DNA from: Jannaschia aquimarina
Lineage (GTDB): Bacteria > Pseudomonadota > Alphaproteobacteria > Rhodobacterales > Rhodobacteraceae
Assembly: GCF_000877395.1 (NCBI RefSeq)
Contig: NZ_JYFE01000051.1
Location: 1-62,741, forward strand
Reading direction: 5' to 3'
DNA: 62,741 nt
The position numbers and the translations under genes were made by a program. Of this stretch, positions 34,151 through 42,519 are shown one piece after another; position 1 is the first letter of the stretch, and the number at the start of each line of letters is the position of its first letter. Below the pieces are notes generated by a model, which was not told the DNA's origin, made no database searches, and saw only the letters and a list, made by a program, of their open reading frames with translations.

Positions 34151-34609
34151 ATGTCCGATCACGAGACCTGGCTGAAGAAGACCCTTGCCGAAATTCTGGG
34201 CGAGGATCGGGGCCTGCCCGACTACACGATCCAGCGGCTGAAGGGCTTCCGCCCCGAGGATCTGGACGAACTTCGGATCAACGAGAAGCAGGCGGTCTTC
34301 GACGCCTTCAAGCGGGTGGCGCACCAGTCGCGCGATGCCAGGGGGGCCGAGACGGCCGAGACCGGCTCGACCCGTCCACCGCTCGTGGACGGCGATATAG
34401 ACTGGGGCCTGCGCGCGGCGAAAAGTGCCCTGGAAGCAATACCTTCCGGGGAGCGCTCGGAGAAAGCGAACGAGCTTCTGGCAGCCTGTACCTGCCCCGC
34501 GGCGACAGGTCCGAACCCCGGCATCGACGGCGGGAGCACGGCCTATCGGGACCCTCAGCCGGCCCTCGACAGAGACGTCGGATCGCCGGAAAAACCCTTG
34601 CCCTATTGA
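34151..34609 (+). CDS. Hypothetical protein in Liv operon
   Basis: This 152-residue protein is mostly hydrophilic and helical at the N-terminus (DHETWLKKTLAEILGEDR), with a Pro/Gly-rich tail of about 50 residues. It has no signal peptide and no recognised family. The ATG follows GAAGGAGA, a good ribosome-binding site. It is the first gene after repeat copy B, and its stop overlaps a possible TTG start of the next gene. Its place between livG and livH is unusual; a transporter role cannot be assumed. Confidence 0.6.
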   Translation: MSDHETWLKKTLAEILGEDRGLPDYTIQRLKGFRPEDLDELRINEKQAVFDAFKRVAHQSRDARGAETAETGSTRPPLVDGDIDWGLRAAKSALEAIPSGERSEKANELLAACTCPAATGPNPGIDGGSTAYRDPQPALDRDVGSPEKPLPY

Positions 34610-35064
34610 TTGCGACGGCATCGTCGGCTTCGGCCGAGGATGCCACCTGGACGGCCTTCCGGACCTATTGCCTGGGTCCGATGGAGGCCGTGGCCCTGAC
34701 CCACCCCACGGATCTGGTCGCCCTGTCCAATCAGAACGTCTTCGGCGTCACGCCCTATGCCGACGCGACCCTCGACTGGACGCTCTCGGTTTCGGGCAGT
34801 TCCGCCGAAACCGGCCATGTGAGCGGCGCACCAACCCGGTGTATCGTCGAGTCGCGAACGAATAGCGCACTGACGGCAAACGCCTTTCTTTTCTGGACCT
34901 CCCGGCCCGAGACCATCTCCCGGTACGAGACCGTGTCGGCCGAAGGCACGTCGCTGACCCTCCGGTCCACCACTTGGCGAGAGCCTCGGATGGAGGTCGA
35001 GATGACCCTGTCGGGCGCCGACGAGATTTCTCTGACCGCGCGGGAGACCGACCTTGAGAGTTGA
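34606..35064 (+). CDS. Secreted-like hypothetical protein, start uncertain
   Basis: An open frame encodes about 152 residues starting with a TTG that overlaps the preceding stop. In-frame codons just upstream read as a basic, then hydrophobic stretch (RRRIAGKTLALLI) ending ASSASAED, which looks like a signal peptide, but contain no ATG, GTG or TTG start before the TTG inside it. Either the gene starts within the peptide, or the start was lost by mutation or uses a rare codon. The mature part has one Cys pair (TYC and RCIVES) and strand-rich Thr/Ser content. No family recognised. Confidence 0.5.
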   Translation: MIATASSASAEDATWTAFRTYCLGPMEAVALTHPTDLVALSNQNVFGVTPYADATLDWTLSVSGSSAETGHVSGAPTRCIVESRTNSALTANAFLFWTSRPETISRYETVSAEGTSLTLRSTTWREPRMEVEMTLSGADEISLTARETDLES

Positions 35065-35599
35065 TCTCCTCTTCGGCGCAGCTCTCTGGGCGACGACCGC
35101 CGCCGGGCAGACCCCCACGCCCACGCCTAAGCCCGCGCTCTTCGAGGCGTTGGATCGTTGTATTGCCGCGATCGCGACCCGCAGTCTCGATCCGTTCGCC
35201 GGCTGGGGCAGCTACGCGCGTGGTCGATACGTGTCGAGCGACGCGACGGTCCTCGTGGGCCTCGGAACGCTTCGATACGAAGGCCAGCCGCTTGGCTACT
35301 GCATCGCAAGCTCCGGCCAGAGCGAGTCCGAAACCTGGACCGAGGATGTCGCTGCGCTGTTCGACGAAATCCAGATGCGTCTCGACACGGAAGTTTTCCG
35401 CCCCGTCGATGCGCGAGCGCCCGGCTTGCCGCCAAATCTTGGCCAACGGATCGTCGAGACCTTCGATGAAGCGGTCTTCGCGGTGTCCTGTTCCGCTGAC
35501 GACCATCCCGGAGTCTTCGTGGACGTCCGATGGGCCGACGGTTTCACCACGACAGCGTTGCCGGCCGACATGCAAATCTGCAACCCGCGGGAGGACTAG
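35054..35599 (+). CDS. Secreted hypothetical protein in Liv operon
   Basis: This 181-residue protein starts with a TTG and has a short signal peptide (about 1-19, ATTAAGQ). Three or four cysteines (LDRCIA, GYCIASS, VSCSADD and QICNP) suggest disulfides outside the cytoplasm. It overlaps the preceding gene by 11 bases and ends two bases before the livH ATG, so it is tightly linked to the operon. No family recognised. It may work with the preceding secreted-like protein. Confidence 0.6.
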   Translation: MRVDLLFGAALWATTAAGQTPTPTPKPALFEALDRCIAAIATRSLDPFAGWGSYARGRYVSSDATVLVGLGTLRYEGQPLGYCIASSGQSESETWTEDVAALFDEIQMRLDTEVFRPVDARAPGLPPNLGQRIVETFDEAVFAVSCSADDHPGVFVDVRWADGFTTTALPADMQICNPRED

Positions 35600-35600
35600 G

Positions 35601-36590
35601 ATGCCCGACCAACTTCTCTTCGCCACAGAAGTCGCCCTGAACGGGCTGATGGCGGGCGTGATGTATTCACTCGTCGCCCTCGGCTTCGTCCTGATCTTCA
35701 AAGCTTCGGGCATCTTCAACTACGCACAGGGCGTCATGGCGCTTTTTGCCGCGATGACGCTGGTGGGTATCCAGAACGGACAGGTGCCGTTCAGCCATCT
35801 GATCAACGCGATCTTCGGCACGGACATTCACTATTTCGGGTGGGAGGCGCCCGCGATCCTGGCCATCGCGCTGACGGTCGTTGTGATGATCGCGCTGGCC
35901 TGGGCGGTGAACCGTTTCATCTTCCGCCATCTCGTCAACCAGGAGCCGATCATCCTGTTCATGGCGACGATCGGGCTGGCCTATTTCCTGGAAGGCGTGG
36001 CCGACCTGATGTGGGGATCCGAGATCAAGACGCTGGACGTGGGCCTGCCGCAAGGCATCAACGAGACCATCGACTCGGTGACGTTCGAGATATTCGGCTA
36101 CGGGTTCTTCATCGACAACCTGGACATCGTGGCGACCGTGATCGCGGCGCTCCTGGTGCTGGGGCTGGTGGCCTTCAGCCAGTATACCAAGCAGGGCCGT
36201 GCCTTGCGCGCCGTGGCCGATGACCACCAGGCGGCACTGTCGGTGGGCATATCGCTCAATTTCATCTGGGTGCTGGTCTGGTCCATCGCGGGCTTCGTGG
36301 CGCTGGTCGCAGGCATCATGTGGGGCGCCAAGTCGGGGGTGCAGTTCTCGCTCTCGCTGATCGCGCTCAAGGCGCTGCCGGTGCTGATGCTGGGCGGCTT
36401 CACCTCGATTCCGGGCGCCATCGTGGGCGGGCTGATCATCGGGGTGGGCGAGAAGCTGTTCGAGTTCGCCATCGGGCAACCCTTCCTGGGCGGCGCGACC
36501 GAGAACTGGTTCGCCTACGTGCTGGCGCTGCTCTTCCTGGTGTTCCGACCACAGGGCCTGTTCGGGGAGAAGATCATTGAGCGGGTTTGA
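35601..36590 (+). CDS. livH: Liv-type ABC transporter permease LivH
   Basis: This is a 329-residue inner-membrane permease with about eight hydrophobic segments. The family opening LNGLMAGVMYSLVALGFVLI is followed by KASGIFNYAQGVM, and the cytoplasmic coupling loop holds GRALRAVADDHQAALSVGI. The C-terminal half has GAIVGGLIIGVGEKLFE. The ATG has GGAGG four to eight bases upstream. A small unknown gene overlaps its last 14 bases, and livM follows. Confidence 0.94.
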   Translation: MPDQLLFATEVALNGLMAGVMYSLVALGFVLIFKASGIFNYAQGVMALFAAMTLVGIQNGQVPFSHLINAIFGTDIHYFGWEAPAILAIALTVVVMIALAWAVNRFIFRHLVNQEPIILFMATIGLAYFLEGVADLMWGSEIKTLDVGLPQGINETIDSVTFEIFGYGFFIDNLDIVATVIAALLVLGLVAFSQYTKQGRALRAVADDHQAALSVGISLNFIWVLVWSIAGFVALVAGIMWGAKSGVQFSLSLIALKALPVLMLGGFTSIPGAIVGGLIIGVGEKLFEFAIGQPFLGGATENWFAYVLALLFLVFRPQGLFGEKIIERV

Positions 36591-36876
36591 GAGTATGGCG
36601 GATCGTTTCCTGCTCGCCGTTCAGATTTTGAGCTTCCTCGGCGCCCTGCTGATGCTGCTGACGATCTGGTTTCCGCCGTTTTCCCCTGAGGGCGGGTATA
36701 CCTACACCTATCCCGACGGCACGGTTGCCACCCCTGTCGCCGAACCAGGCGATTGGTCACCGGGTTTGGGCGACGTGCTCGCCGGATTGGGATCCGCAAT
36801 CTACCTGACCGCACTCGGAGCGATCCTGTTCTGCCTGCGCCGGATCGGCGCTCATCTTCGGGAGGCCGCCCAATGA
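36577..36876 (+). CDS. Small two-helix membrane protein between LivH and LivM
   Basis: This protein of up to 99 residues starts with TTG at 36577 inside livH; an ATG at 36595 would give 93 residues. It has two hydrophobic helices (about residues 10-31 and 67-86) joined by a polar loop with GYTYTYPDGTVA. No signal sequence or recognised family. Its stop overlaps the livM ATG (ATGA). It is therefore translationally coupled on both sides, as an accessory subunit would be. Homologous operons usually run livH-livM without it. Confidence 0.6.
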   Translation: MSGFESMADRFLLAVQILSFLGALLMLLTIWFPPFSPEGGYTYTYPDGTVATPVAEPGDWSPGLGDVLAGLGSAIYLTALGAILFCLRRIGAHLREAAQ

Positions 36877-37949
36877 TCTACCGTGAAGCCGGAGACTTCA
36901 AAACCTCCTACGGCGCAGACAATCAGACCTTCCCGATCAAGTTCGACCGGCGCGGCTACTACGTCGTGTTGGCCCTCGCGGCGCTGCTGTTGCCCTTCAT
37001 CGTCACCGACTATTGGGCCAACGCGCTGCTGGTGCCGTTTCTGATCTACGCCATCGCCGCGCTGGGGCTGAACATCCTGACGGGCTATTGCGGTCAGGTC
37101 AGCCTGGGCACGGGCGGTTTCATGGCGGTGGGCGCCTATTCGGCCTACAAGCTGATGACCGCCTTCCCCTGGATGGACATGATCACGATCACGATCCTGT
37201 CGGGCTTCATCACCGCGGCCGTCGGCGTCCTGTTCGGACTGCCCAGCTTGCGGATCAAGGGGTTCTATCTGGCGGTCGCCACGCTGGCCGCGCAGTTCTT
37301 CCTCGTATGGATGTTCAACAAGGTCTCGTGGTTCTACAACTACTCGGCCTCGGGCCAGATCAACGCGCCGGAGCGGACGCTGTTCGGCGTCATCGTCACA
37401 GGTCCGAACACGCAGGCCTGGGCGCAATACACGTTCTGCCTGTTCTTCGTGGTGATCCTGGCCTGGGTCGCGCGCAACCTGACACGCGGCTCTCTGGGGC
37501 GCCAATGGATGGCGATCCGCGACATGGACATCGCGGCCGAGATCATCGGGGTGAACCCGCTTCGCGCCAAGCTCAGCGCATTTGCTGTCAGTTCGTTCTT
37601 CGTCGGCGTCAGCGGATCGCTGTTCTTCACGATCTATCTCGGCGCCGTCGAGGTGGGCGAGGCGTTCGGCATCCAGAAATCGTTCCTCGTGCTCTTCATG
37701 ATCATCATCGGGGGCCTGGGCAGCATCTTCGGCAGCTTCGCTGGCGCGGCATTCCTGGTGCTGCTGCCCGTCGTGCTGAAGGTTTTGGGCGTGGACCTCC
37801 TGGGCTGGCCCACCGACATCGTGGCGCATCTGAACCTCGTGATCGTGGGCGCGCTGATCGTCTTCTTCCTCGTGGTCGAGCCGCACGGATTGGCGCAGCT
37901 CTGGCGGCTGACGAAGGAGAAGCTGAGATTGTGGCCCTTCCCGCACTGA
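36873..37949 (+). CDS. livM: Liv-type ABC transporter permease LivM
   Basis: This is a 358-residue permease with about nine hydrophobic segments. The family blocks LGLNILTGYCGQVSLGTGGFMAVGAY, split here as LGLNILTGYCGQVSLG and TGGFMAVGAYSAY, and the coupling loop GRQWMAIRDMDIAAEIIGVN are clear. IIGGLGSIFGSFAGAAFL lies in the C-terminal third. It pairs with LivH to form the channel. It starts inside the stop of the small gene before it. Confidence 0.93.
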   Translation: MIYREAGDFKTSYGADNQTFPIKFDRRGYYVVLALAALLLPFIVTDYWANALLVPFLIYAIAALGLNILTGYCGQVSLGTGGFMAVGAYSAYKLMTAFPWMDMITITILSGFITAAVGVLFGLPSLRIKGFYLAVATLAAQFFLVWMFNKVSWFYNYSASGQINAPERTLFGVIVTGPNTQAWAQYTFCLFFVVILAWVARNLTRGSLGRQWMAIRDMDIAAEIIGVNPLRAKLSAFAVSSFFVGVSGSLFFTIYLGAVEVGEAFGIQKSFLVLFMIIIGGLGSIFGSFAGAAFLVLLPVVLKVLGVDLLGWPTDIVAHLNLVIVGALIVFFLVVEPHGLAQLWRLTKEKLRLWPFPH

Positions 37950-38011
37950 CGGACGGCCATCACAGGGGGCGGGAGGCCCCCACATCGGACAACCAAAGGG
38001 AGGAACCACCG

Positions 38012-39298
38012 ATGAAGAAGACCCTGACCACCCTCGCCGTGACGGCCCTGCTCGCGGGTCCGGCCGCGGCGGACCTCGTCATCCCGGACCTGAGCTACCG
38101 CACCGGCCCCTATGCCGCGGGCGGCATCCCGTTCTCAGACGGCTATCAGGACTACTTCGAGCTTCTGAATCAGCGTGACGGCGGCATCGGCGGAGAGATG
38201 GTCCGCGTCGTCGAATGCGAGACGGGCTACAACACAGAAAAGGGCGTCGAGTGCTACGAGAGCACCAAGGGCGAAGGCGCGCTGGTCTACCAGCCGCTTT
38301 CCACCGGCATCACCTATCAGCTGATCCCGAAGGCGGCCGCCGACGGCATCCCGCTTCACACGATGGGCTATGGCCGGACCTCGGCGCGCAATGGCGAAGT
38401 GTTCAACAACGTCTTCAACTACCCGGCCAACTACTGGGATGCGGCCTCGGTGGCGGTGAACTACCTGCTGGACGAGAATGGCGGCGATCTGTCGGGCAAG
38501 ACGATCGCGCTGGTCTACCACAACTCCGCCTACGGCAAGGAGCCGATCCGCACGCTGGAGGCCCTGGCCGAGAAGCACGGCTTCGACCTGACGCAATTGG
38601 CGGTGGACCATCCCGGACAGGAGCAGAAGTCGCAGTGGCTGCAGATCCGGCGCGAGCGTCCCGACTACGTGCTGATGTGGGGCTGGGGCGTGATGAACCA
38701 GGTCGCTGTCCAGGAAGCCGCGAACGTCCGCTTTCCGATGGAGAACTTCATCGGCAACTGGTGGGCCGGAGCCGAGCATGACGTGACGCCCGCGGGCGAT
38801 GCGGCGAACGGCTACAAGTCGCTGAACATGAACACCATCAACCCCGATGCGCCGGTCTTCGACGAGATCCGGGAGCATGTGGTCGATGCCGGTCTCGCGG
38901 CGGGCGACGGCTCGAACGTGGGCAACGTGCTCTATACCCGCGGCATGTACGCGGCGATGCTCGCGGCCGAGGCCATCCGCAAGGCGCAGGAGATCCACGG
39001 CACCGCGAACATCACGCCCGCGATGATGCGCGACGGCATGGCCGCTCTGGAGATGACCGAGGCGCGGATGGAAGAGCTGGGTTACCCGAATATCGGCCCC
39101 GTCTTCAGCGTTTCGTGCCAGAACCACGGCGGCTCGGGCCAAGGGCTCGTGCAGCAGTGGAACGCGTCTGAGCAGCGCTTCGAGCCGCTGACCGGCTTCA
39201 TCGAGCCTGACCGCGAAGTCATCGATCCGCTGATCCAGGAAGATTCGATGGCTTACGCCGAAGAGAACGGCATCACGCCCGGCTGCGCCGACAGCTGA
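38012..39298 (+). CDS. Liv-type ABC transporter substrate-binding protein
   Basis: This is a 428-residue periplasmic protein with a signal peptide (about 1-20, LLAGPAAADL). Two lobes of the type I periplasmic-binding fold are visible, with GIPFSDGYQDYFELLNQRDG near the start and KTIALVYHNSAYGKEPI opening the second lobe. The first lobe carries GEMVRVVECETGYN. The gene follows AGGGAGGAA. The binding pocket cannot be read for substrate; long proteins of this group go with aromatic or fatty acid ligases, matching the flanking ligase genes. Confidence 0.9.
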   Translation: MKKTLTTLAVTALLAGPAAADLVIPDLSYRTGPYAAGGIPFSDGYQDYFELLNQRDGGIGGEMVRVVECETGYNTEKGVECYESTKGEGALVYQPLSTGITYQLIPKAAADGIPLHTMGYGRTSARNGEVFNNVFNYPANYWDAASVAVNYLLDENGGDLSGKTIALVYHNSAYGKEPIRTLEALAEKHGFDLTQLAVDHPGQEQKSQWLQIRRERPDYVLMWGWGVMNQVAVQEAANVRFPMENFIGNWWAGAEHDVTPAGDAANGYKSLNMNTINPDAPVFDEIREHVVDAGLAAGDGSNVGNVLYTRGMYAAMLAAEAIRKAQEIHGTANITPAMMRDGMAALEMTEARMEELGYPNIGPVFSVSCQNHGGSGQGLVQQWNASEQRFEPLTGFIEPDREVIDPLIQEDSMAYAEENGITPGCADS

Positions 39299-39377
39299 GG
39301 CCGACAAGACCCGGCCGGGGCGGCACTGCCGCCTCGGGCACCCACCCCCCGCGCCCCGACCGCACGAGAGGACCAAG

Positions 39378-40229
39378 ATGCTCGATACCGCGACCCAACC
39401 GGACCCGACCGAAGAGCCGTCGACCGAAGAGGCTCTGCTGGCCGTCAACAATATCGAGGTCATCTACAACCACGTCATTCTCGTGCTGAAGGGCGTCAGC
39501 CTGAACGTACCCAAGGGCGGCATCACCGCGTTGCTGGGCGGGAACGGGGCGGGCAAGACCACGACGCTGAAGGCGATCTCGAACCTGTTGCGAAGCGAGA
39601 GGGGCGAGGTCACCAAGGGGTCGATCCTCTACCACGGAGAGCGGATCCAGGATCTGACGCCCGCCGATCTGGTCAGCCGCGGCGTCATACAGGTCATGGA
39701 AGGTCGCCACTGCTTCGAGCACCTGACCGTCGAGGAAAACCTGCTGACCGGCGCCTATACCCGCCGCGACGGCGGCAAATCCGTCAAGGACGACCTGGAG
39801 ATGGTCTATTCCTATTTCCCTCGCCTGAAAGAGCGTCGCAGCTCGCAGGCGGGCTACACCTCGGGCGGCGAACAACAGATGTGCGCCATCGGCCGCGCGT
39901 TGATGTCCCGCCCCGAAACGATCCTGCTGGACGAGCCGTCGATGGGACTTGCCCCGCAATTGGTCGAGCAGATCTTCGACATCGTGAAGCGCCTGAACGA
40001 GGAACAGGGCGTGACCTTCCTCCTGGCCGAACAGAACACCAACGTCGCGCTGCGCTTCGCCCATTACGGCTACATCCTCGAATCCGGACGCGTCGTGATG
40101 GACGGGGCCGCGGCAGACCTGCGCGAGAACCCGGATGTGAAGGAATTCTATCTCGGCATGTCCGAAGAAGGCCGGAAGTCGTTCCGCGACGTCCGCAGCT
40201 ATCGCCGCCGGAAGCGGTGGCTCTCGTGA
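39378..40229 (+). CDS. livF: Liv-type ABC transporter ATP-binding protein LivF
   Basis: This is a 283-residue ATPase with Walker A GGNGAGKTTT, signature region SGGEQQMCAIGRAL and Walker B TILLDEPSMGLAP. It is longer than the usual 230-240 residues: it has about 20 extra N-terminal residues and a basic C-terminal tail (RSYRRRKRWLS). LivF pairs with LivG to drive the transporter. The gene is 79 bases after the binding-protein gene. An App1 family gene follows 78 bases later. Confidence 0.93.
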   Translation: MLDTATQPDPTEEPSTEEALLAVNNIEVIYNHVILVLKGVSLNVPKGGITALLGGNGAGKTTTLKAISNLLRSERGEVTKGSILYHGERIQDLTPADLVSRGVIQVMEGRHCFEHLTVEENLLTGAYTRRDGGKSVKDDLEMVYSYFPRLKERRSSQAGYTSGGEQQMCAIGRALMSRPETILLDEPSMGLAPQLVEQIFDIVKRLNEEQGVTFLLAEQNTNVALRFAHYGYILESGRVVMDGAAADLRENPDVKEFYLGMSEEGRKSFRDVRSYRRRKRWLS

Positions 40230-40307
40230 CGGCGGCCGCACGCCACAAGCCATGATCGCAACCGGAACCCCCGATGGGCCGTTGGGCCGGAAAGCTCCGG
40301 AGGTCCC

Positions 40308-41318
40308 ATGCTGAAGACCCTTGCCCTGCGCGCCGGCGCGCGCGTCGAAGGCCTGCTTGAAAAGATCGGCGACCGCGACGACAGCGCGCCTGTCCTCGAC
40401 CCCTATATCGGCTATGCGACGCCGGACGGTTGGGTGCTGCGCGCGCGCGTCCTGTCACATCTGCGCAGGGCCGAACCGGTTCCCGAGCAGTCGCGTTGGA
40501 CGAACCTGCGGCAGATGACCAACCTCTTCATTACCGACGAGGTCTCCGGCGTGACGGTCGAGGCGGCCGGTGTCGTTGGGACCAGCGATGCCGAGGGCTA
40601 CGTCACGATGACGGTTCCCGCCCAGCCCGCCGACGGAGCCTGGGCTGACGTGACGATGAAGATCGCGGGCACCGGAGACGCCGCCGCGGAAGCCGATTGC
40701 CCGGTCCGGCTCTACGGCGCCGAAGCCCGGCACATCGTGATATCGGACGTGGACGACACGATGATCGTGACGGGCGCGCACAACCTCGCGACGAACCTCT
40801 GGACGACCTTCACCGGGTCGGCCCTGACCCGAAAGGTCTATCCCGACGCCGTCCGCCTGATGGAGCGTCTCGCCCCAGGCGGACCGGTCTTCTATGTCTC
40901 GTCCAGTCCGTGGAACCTGCACGCCTTCCTGGAGACCCTGCTTTTCGCGCGGTCGGGCCTGCCGCGCGGTCCGATGTTCCTGCGCGACCTCGGCCTGACC
41001 GAAGACGGCGTCGGGCAGAGCCATCTGGGCCACAAGGGCGCGGCCATCGACACGATACTGGCAGCCGTTCCTGAACTGCCTGTCTACCTTCTGGGCGATA
41101 CCGGCCAGAAAGACAGCGCAGTCTACCTGGAAGCCGCGCGCCGTCATCCGGGACGCATCGCCGGCGTAGGCCTGCGCGAGCCGGCCGAGGGCGTCTCTGG
41201 CGACGACGCGGATCAGATCGCCGCGCTGGAAGCCTTGGGCATCCCGGTCTGGCACGGACAATTCTTCGACGGCGCCGCAGAGCATTGGGGGACGGATGAG
41301 CCATTACGACGATCTTGA
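40308..41318 (+). CDS. App1 family (DUF2183) phosphatase-like protein
   Basis: This 336-residue protein has a C-terminal App1 domain. The HAD-type motif SDVDDT (Asp147, Asp149, Asp150) is intact, followed by VFYVSSSPWNLHAFLE and the motif IV region LLGDTGQKDS. Eukaryotic App1 is a phosphatidate phosphatase; bacterial members may act on phospholipids, but activity is unproven. The N-terminal half is a beta-rich domain. It has no signal peptide. Its last 23 bases overlap the PaaK-like gene. The pairing with acyl-CoA enzymes hints at lipid metabolism. Confidence 0.87.
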   Translation: MLKTLALRAGARVEGLLEKIGDRDDSAPVLDPYIGYATPDGWVLRARVLSHLRRAEPVPEQSRWTNLRQMTNLFITDEVSGVTVEAAGVVGTSDAEGYVTMTVPAQPADGAWADVTMKIAGTGDAAAEADCPVRLYGAEARHIVISDVDDTMIVTGAHNLATNLWTTFTGSALTRKVYPDAVRLMERLAPGGPVFYVSSSPWNLHAFLETLLFARSGLPRGPMFLRDLGLTEDGVGQSHLGHKGAAIDTILAAVPELPVYLLGDTGQKDSAVYLEAARRHPGRIAGVGLREPAEGVSGDDADQIAALEALGIPVWHGQFFDGAAEHWGTDEPLRRS

Positions 41319-42504
41319 AACGCGGTCGCAGGACGAACGTGAGGCCGCGCAGCTTGCAGAGCTCAAGAAGCAACTGGCCCAGGTCGAGGCCGCGCCCGGA
41401 AGCTGCCTTGCCCCCGGATCGCTTGGCTCTCTGGCCGAGCTCTCGACTCTGCCGGTCCTGCGCAAGTCGCAACTGGGGGAATGGCAAGCGGCGCAGCGCC
41501 CCTTCGGCGGCATCCGGGTCTCGAACGTCGCGCAGATCTTCCAGTCGCCTGGCCCGATCTACGAGCCGGGCGGCGTGTCGCGCGACTGGTGGCGCATGGG
41601 CCGCTTCCTGCATGCTTGCGGCATCGGCACCAGCGACATCGTGCAGAACTGTTTCGGCTACCACCTGACCCCGGCAGGCCACATCTTCGAGAACGGCGCG
41701 CGCGCCGTCGGTGCGGTCGTGATCCCCGCCGGAACAGGCCAGACCGACCTGCAGGTCCGCGCCGCCGCCGATCTGGGCTCGACGGCCTATGCAGGGACGC
41801 CCGACTACCTGAAGGTGATCCTCGACCGGGCCGAGGAGATGGGAGAGAGCCTGTCCTTCACCAGGGCCGCTGTCGGCGGCGGTGCGCTCTTTCCTTCGCT
41901 GCGTCAGGAATACGCGGATCGCGGTATCACCTGCCTGCAATCCTACGCCACGGCCGATCTTGGAAACATCGCCTACGAGGCGCCAAATCCTGGCGATCCC
42001 ACGGCCCCGCCGGAAGGGATGATCATCGACGAGGGCGTCATCGTGGAAATCGTTCGTCCGGGCACTGGCGATCCCGTGCCGGAAGGCGAAGTGGGCGAGG
42101 TGGTCGTCACGTCGCTCAACCCCGACTATCCGCTGATCCGCTTCGCCACCGGCGATCTGTCGGCCATCCTGTCCGGCCGATCCCCCTGCGGGCGCACCAA
42201 CTCCCGGATCAAGGGCTGGATGGGCCGCGCGGACCAGACGACCAAGATCAAGGGCATGTTCGTCCGCCCGGAACAGGTGGCCGACCTGGTCGCCCGGCAC
42301 CCGGAAATCCGCCGCGCCCGCGTCGTCGCCGACCGCGAAGGAGAACAGGACGTCATGATCGTCCAGGTCGAGGCCGATGGCGGCCACGAAGGATCCTGGG
42401 CTGAAAGCGTGAGCGCGGTGCTCAAGCTGCGCGGCAAGATCGAGCGGGTCAGCAGCCTCCCCAATGACGGTCTGGTGATCGAGGATCGGCGCGACTACGG
42501 CTGA
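41296..42504 (+). CDS. PaaK-like (phenylacetate-CoA ligase family) protein without P-loop
   Basis: This 402-residue protein follows the PaaK fold: start with LPVLRKSQLGEWQAA, central ALFPSLRQEYADRG and SYATADLGNIAYEAP, and C-terminal RIKGWMGRADQTTKIKGMFVRP with the mobile domain after it. The adenylate P-loop normally reading (S)SGTTGKP is replaced at the same place by FQSPGPIYEPGG, so ATP binding may differ. The family forms aryl or acyl-CoA esters. It is the last gene of the operon and ends 15 bases before a convergent gene. Activity is therefore uncertain. Confidence 0.82.
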   Translation: MSHYDDLETRSQDEREAAQLAELKKQLAQVEAAPGSCLAPGSLGSLAELSTLPVLRKSQLGEWQAAQRPFGGIRVSNVAQIFQSPGPIYEPGGVSRDWWRMGRFLHACGIGTSDIVQNCFGYHLTPAGHIFENGARAVGAVVIPAGTGQTDLQVRAAADLGSTAYAGTPDYLKVILDRAEEMGESLSFTRAAVGGGALFPSLRQEYADRGITCLQSYATADLGNIAYEAPNPGDPTAPPEGMIIDEGVIVEIVRPGTGDPVPEGEVGEVVVTSLNPDYPLIRFATGDLSAILSGRSPCGRTNSRIKGWMGRADQTTKIKGMFVRPEQVADLVARHPEIRRARVVADREGEQDVMIVQVEADGGHEGSWAESVSAVLKLRGKIERVSSLPNDGLVIEDRRDYG

Positions 42505-42519
42505 ACGCGGGGCCGCGCG

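Noticed and set aside
33982-34605. Upstream extension of the frame at 34606
   Set aside because: It runs through repeat copy B and the well-supported gene at 34151 in another frame; no ribosome-binding site or protein-like composition.
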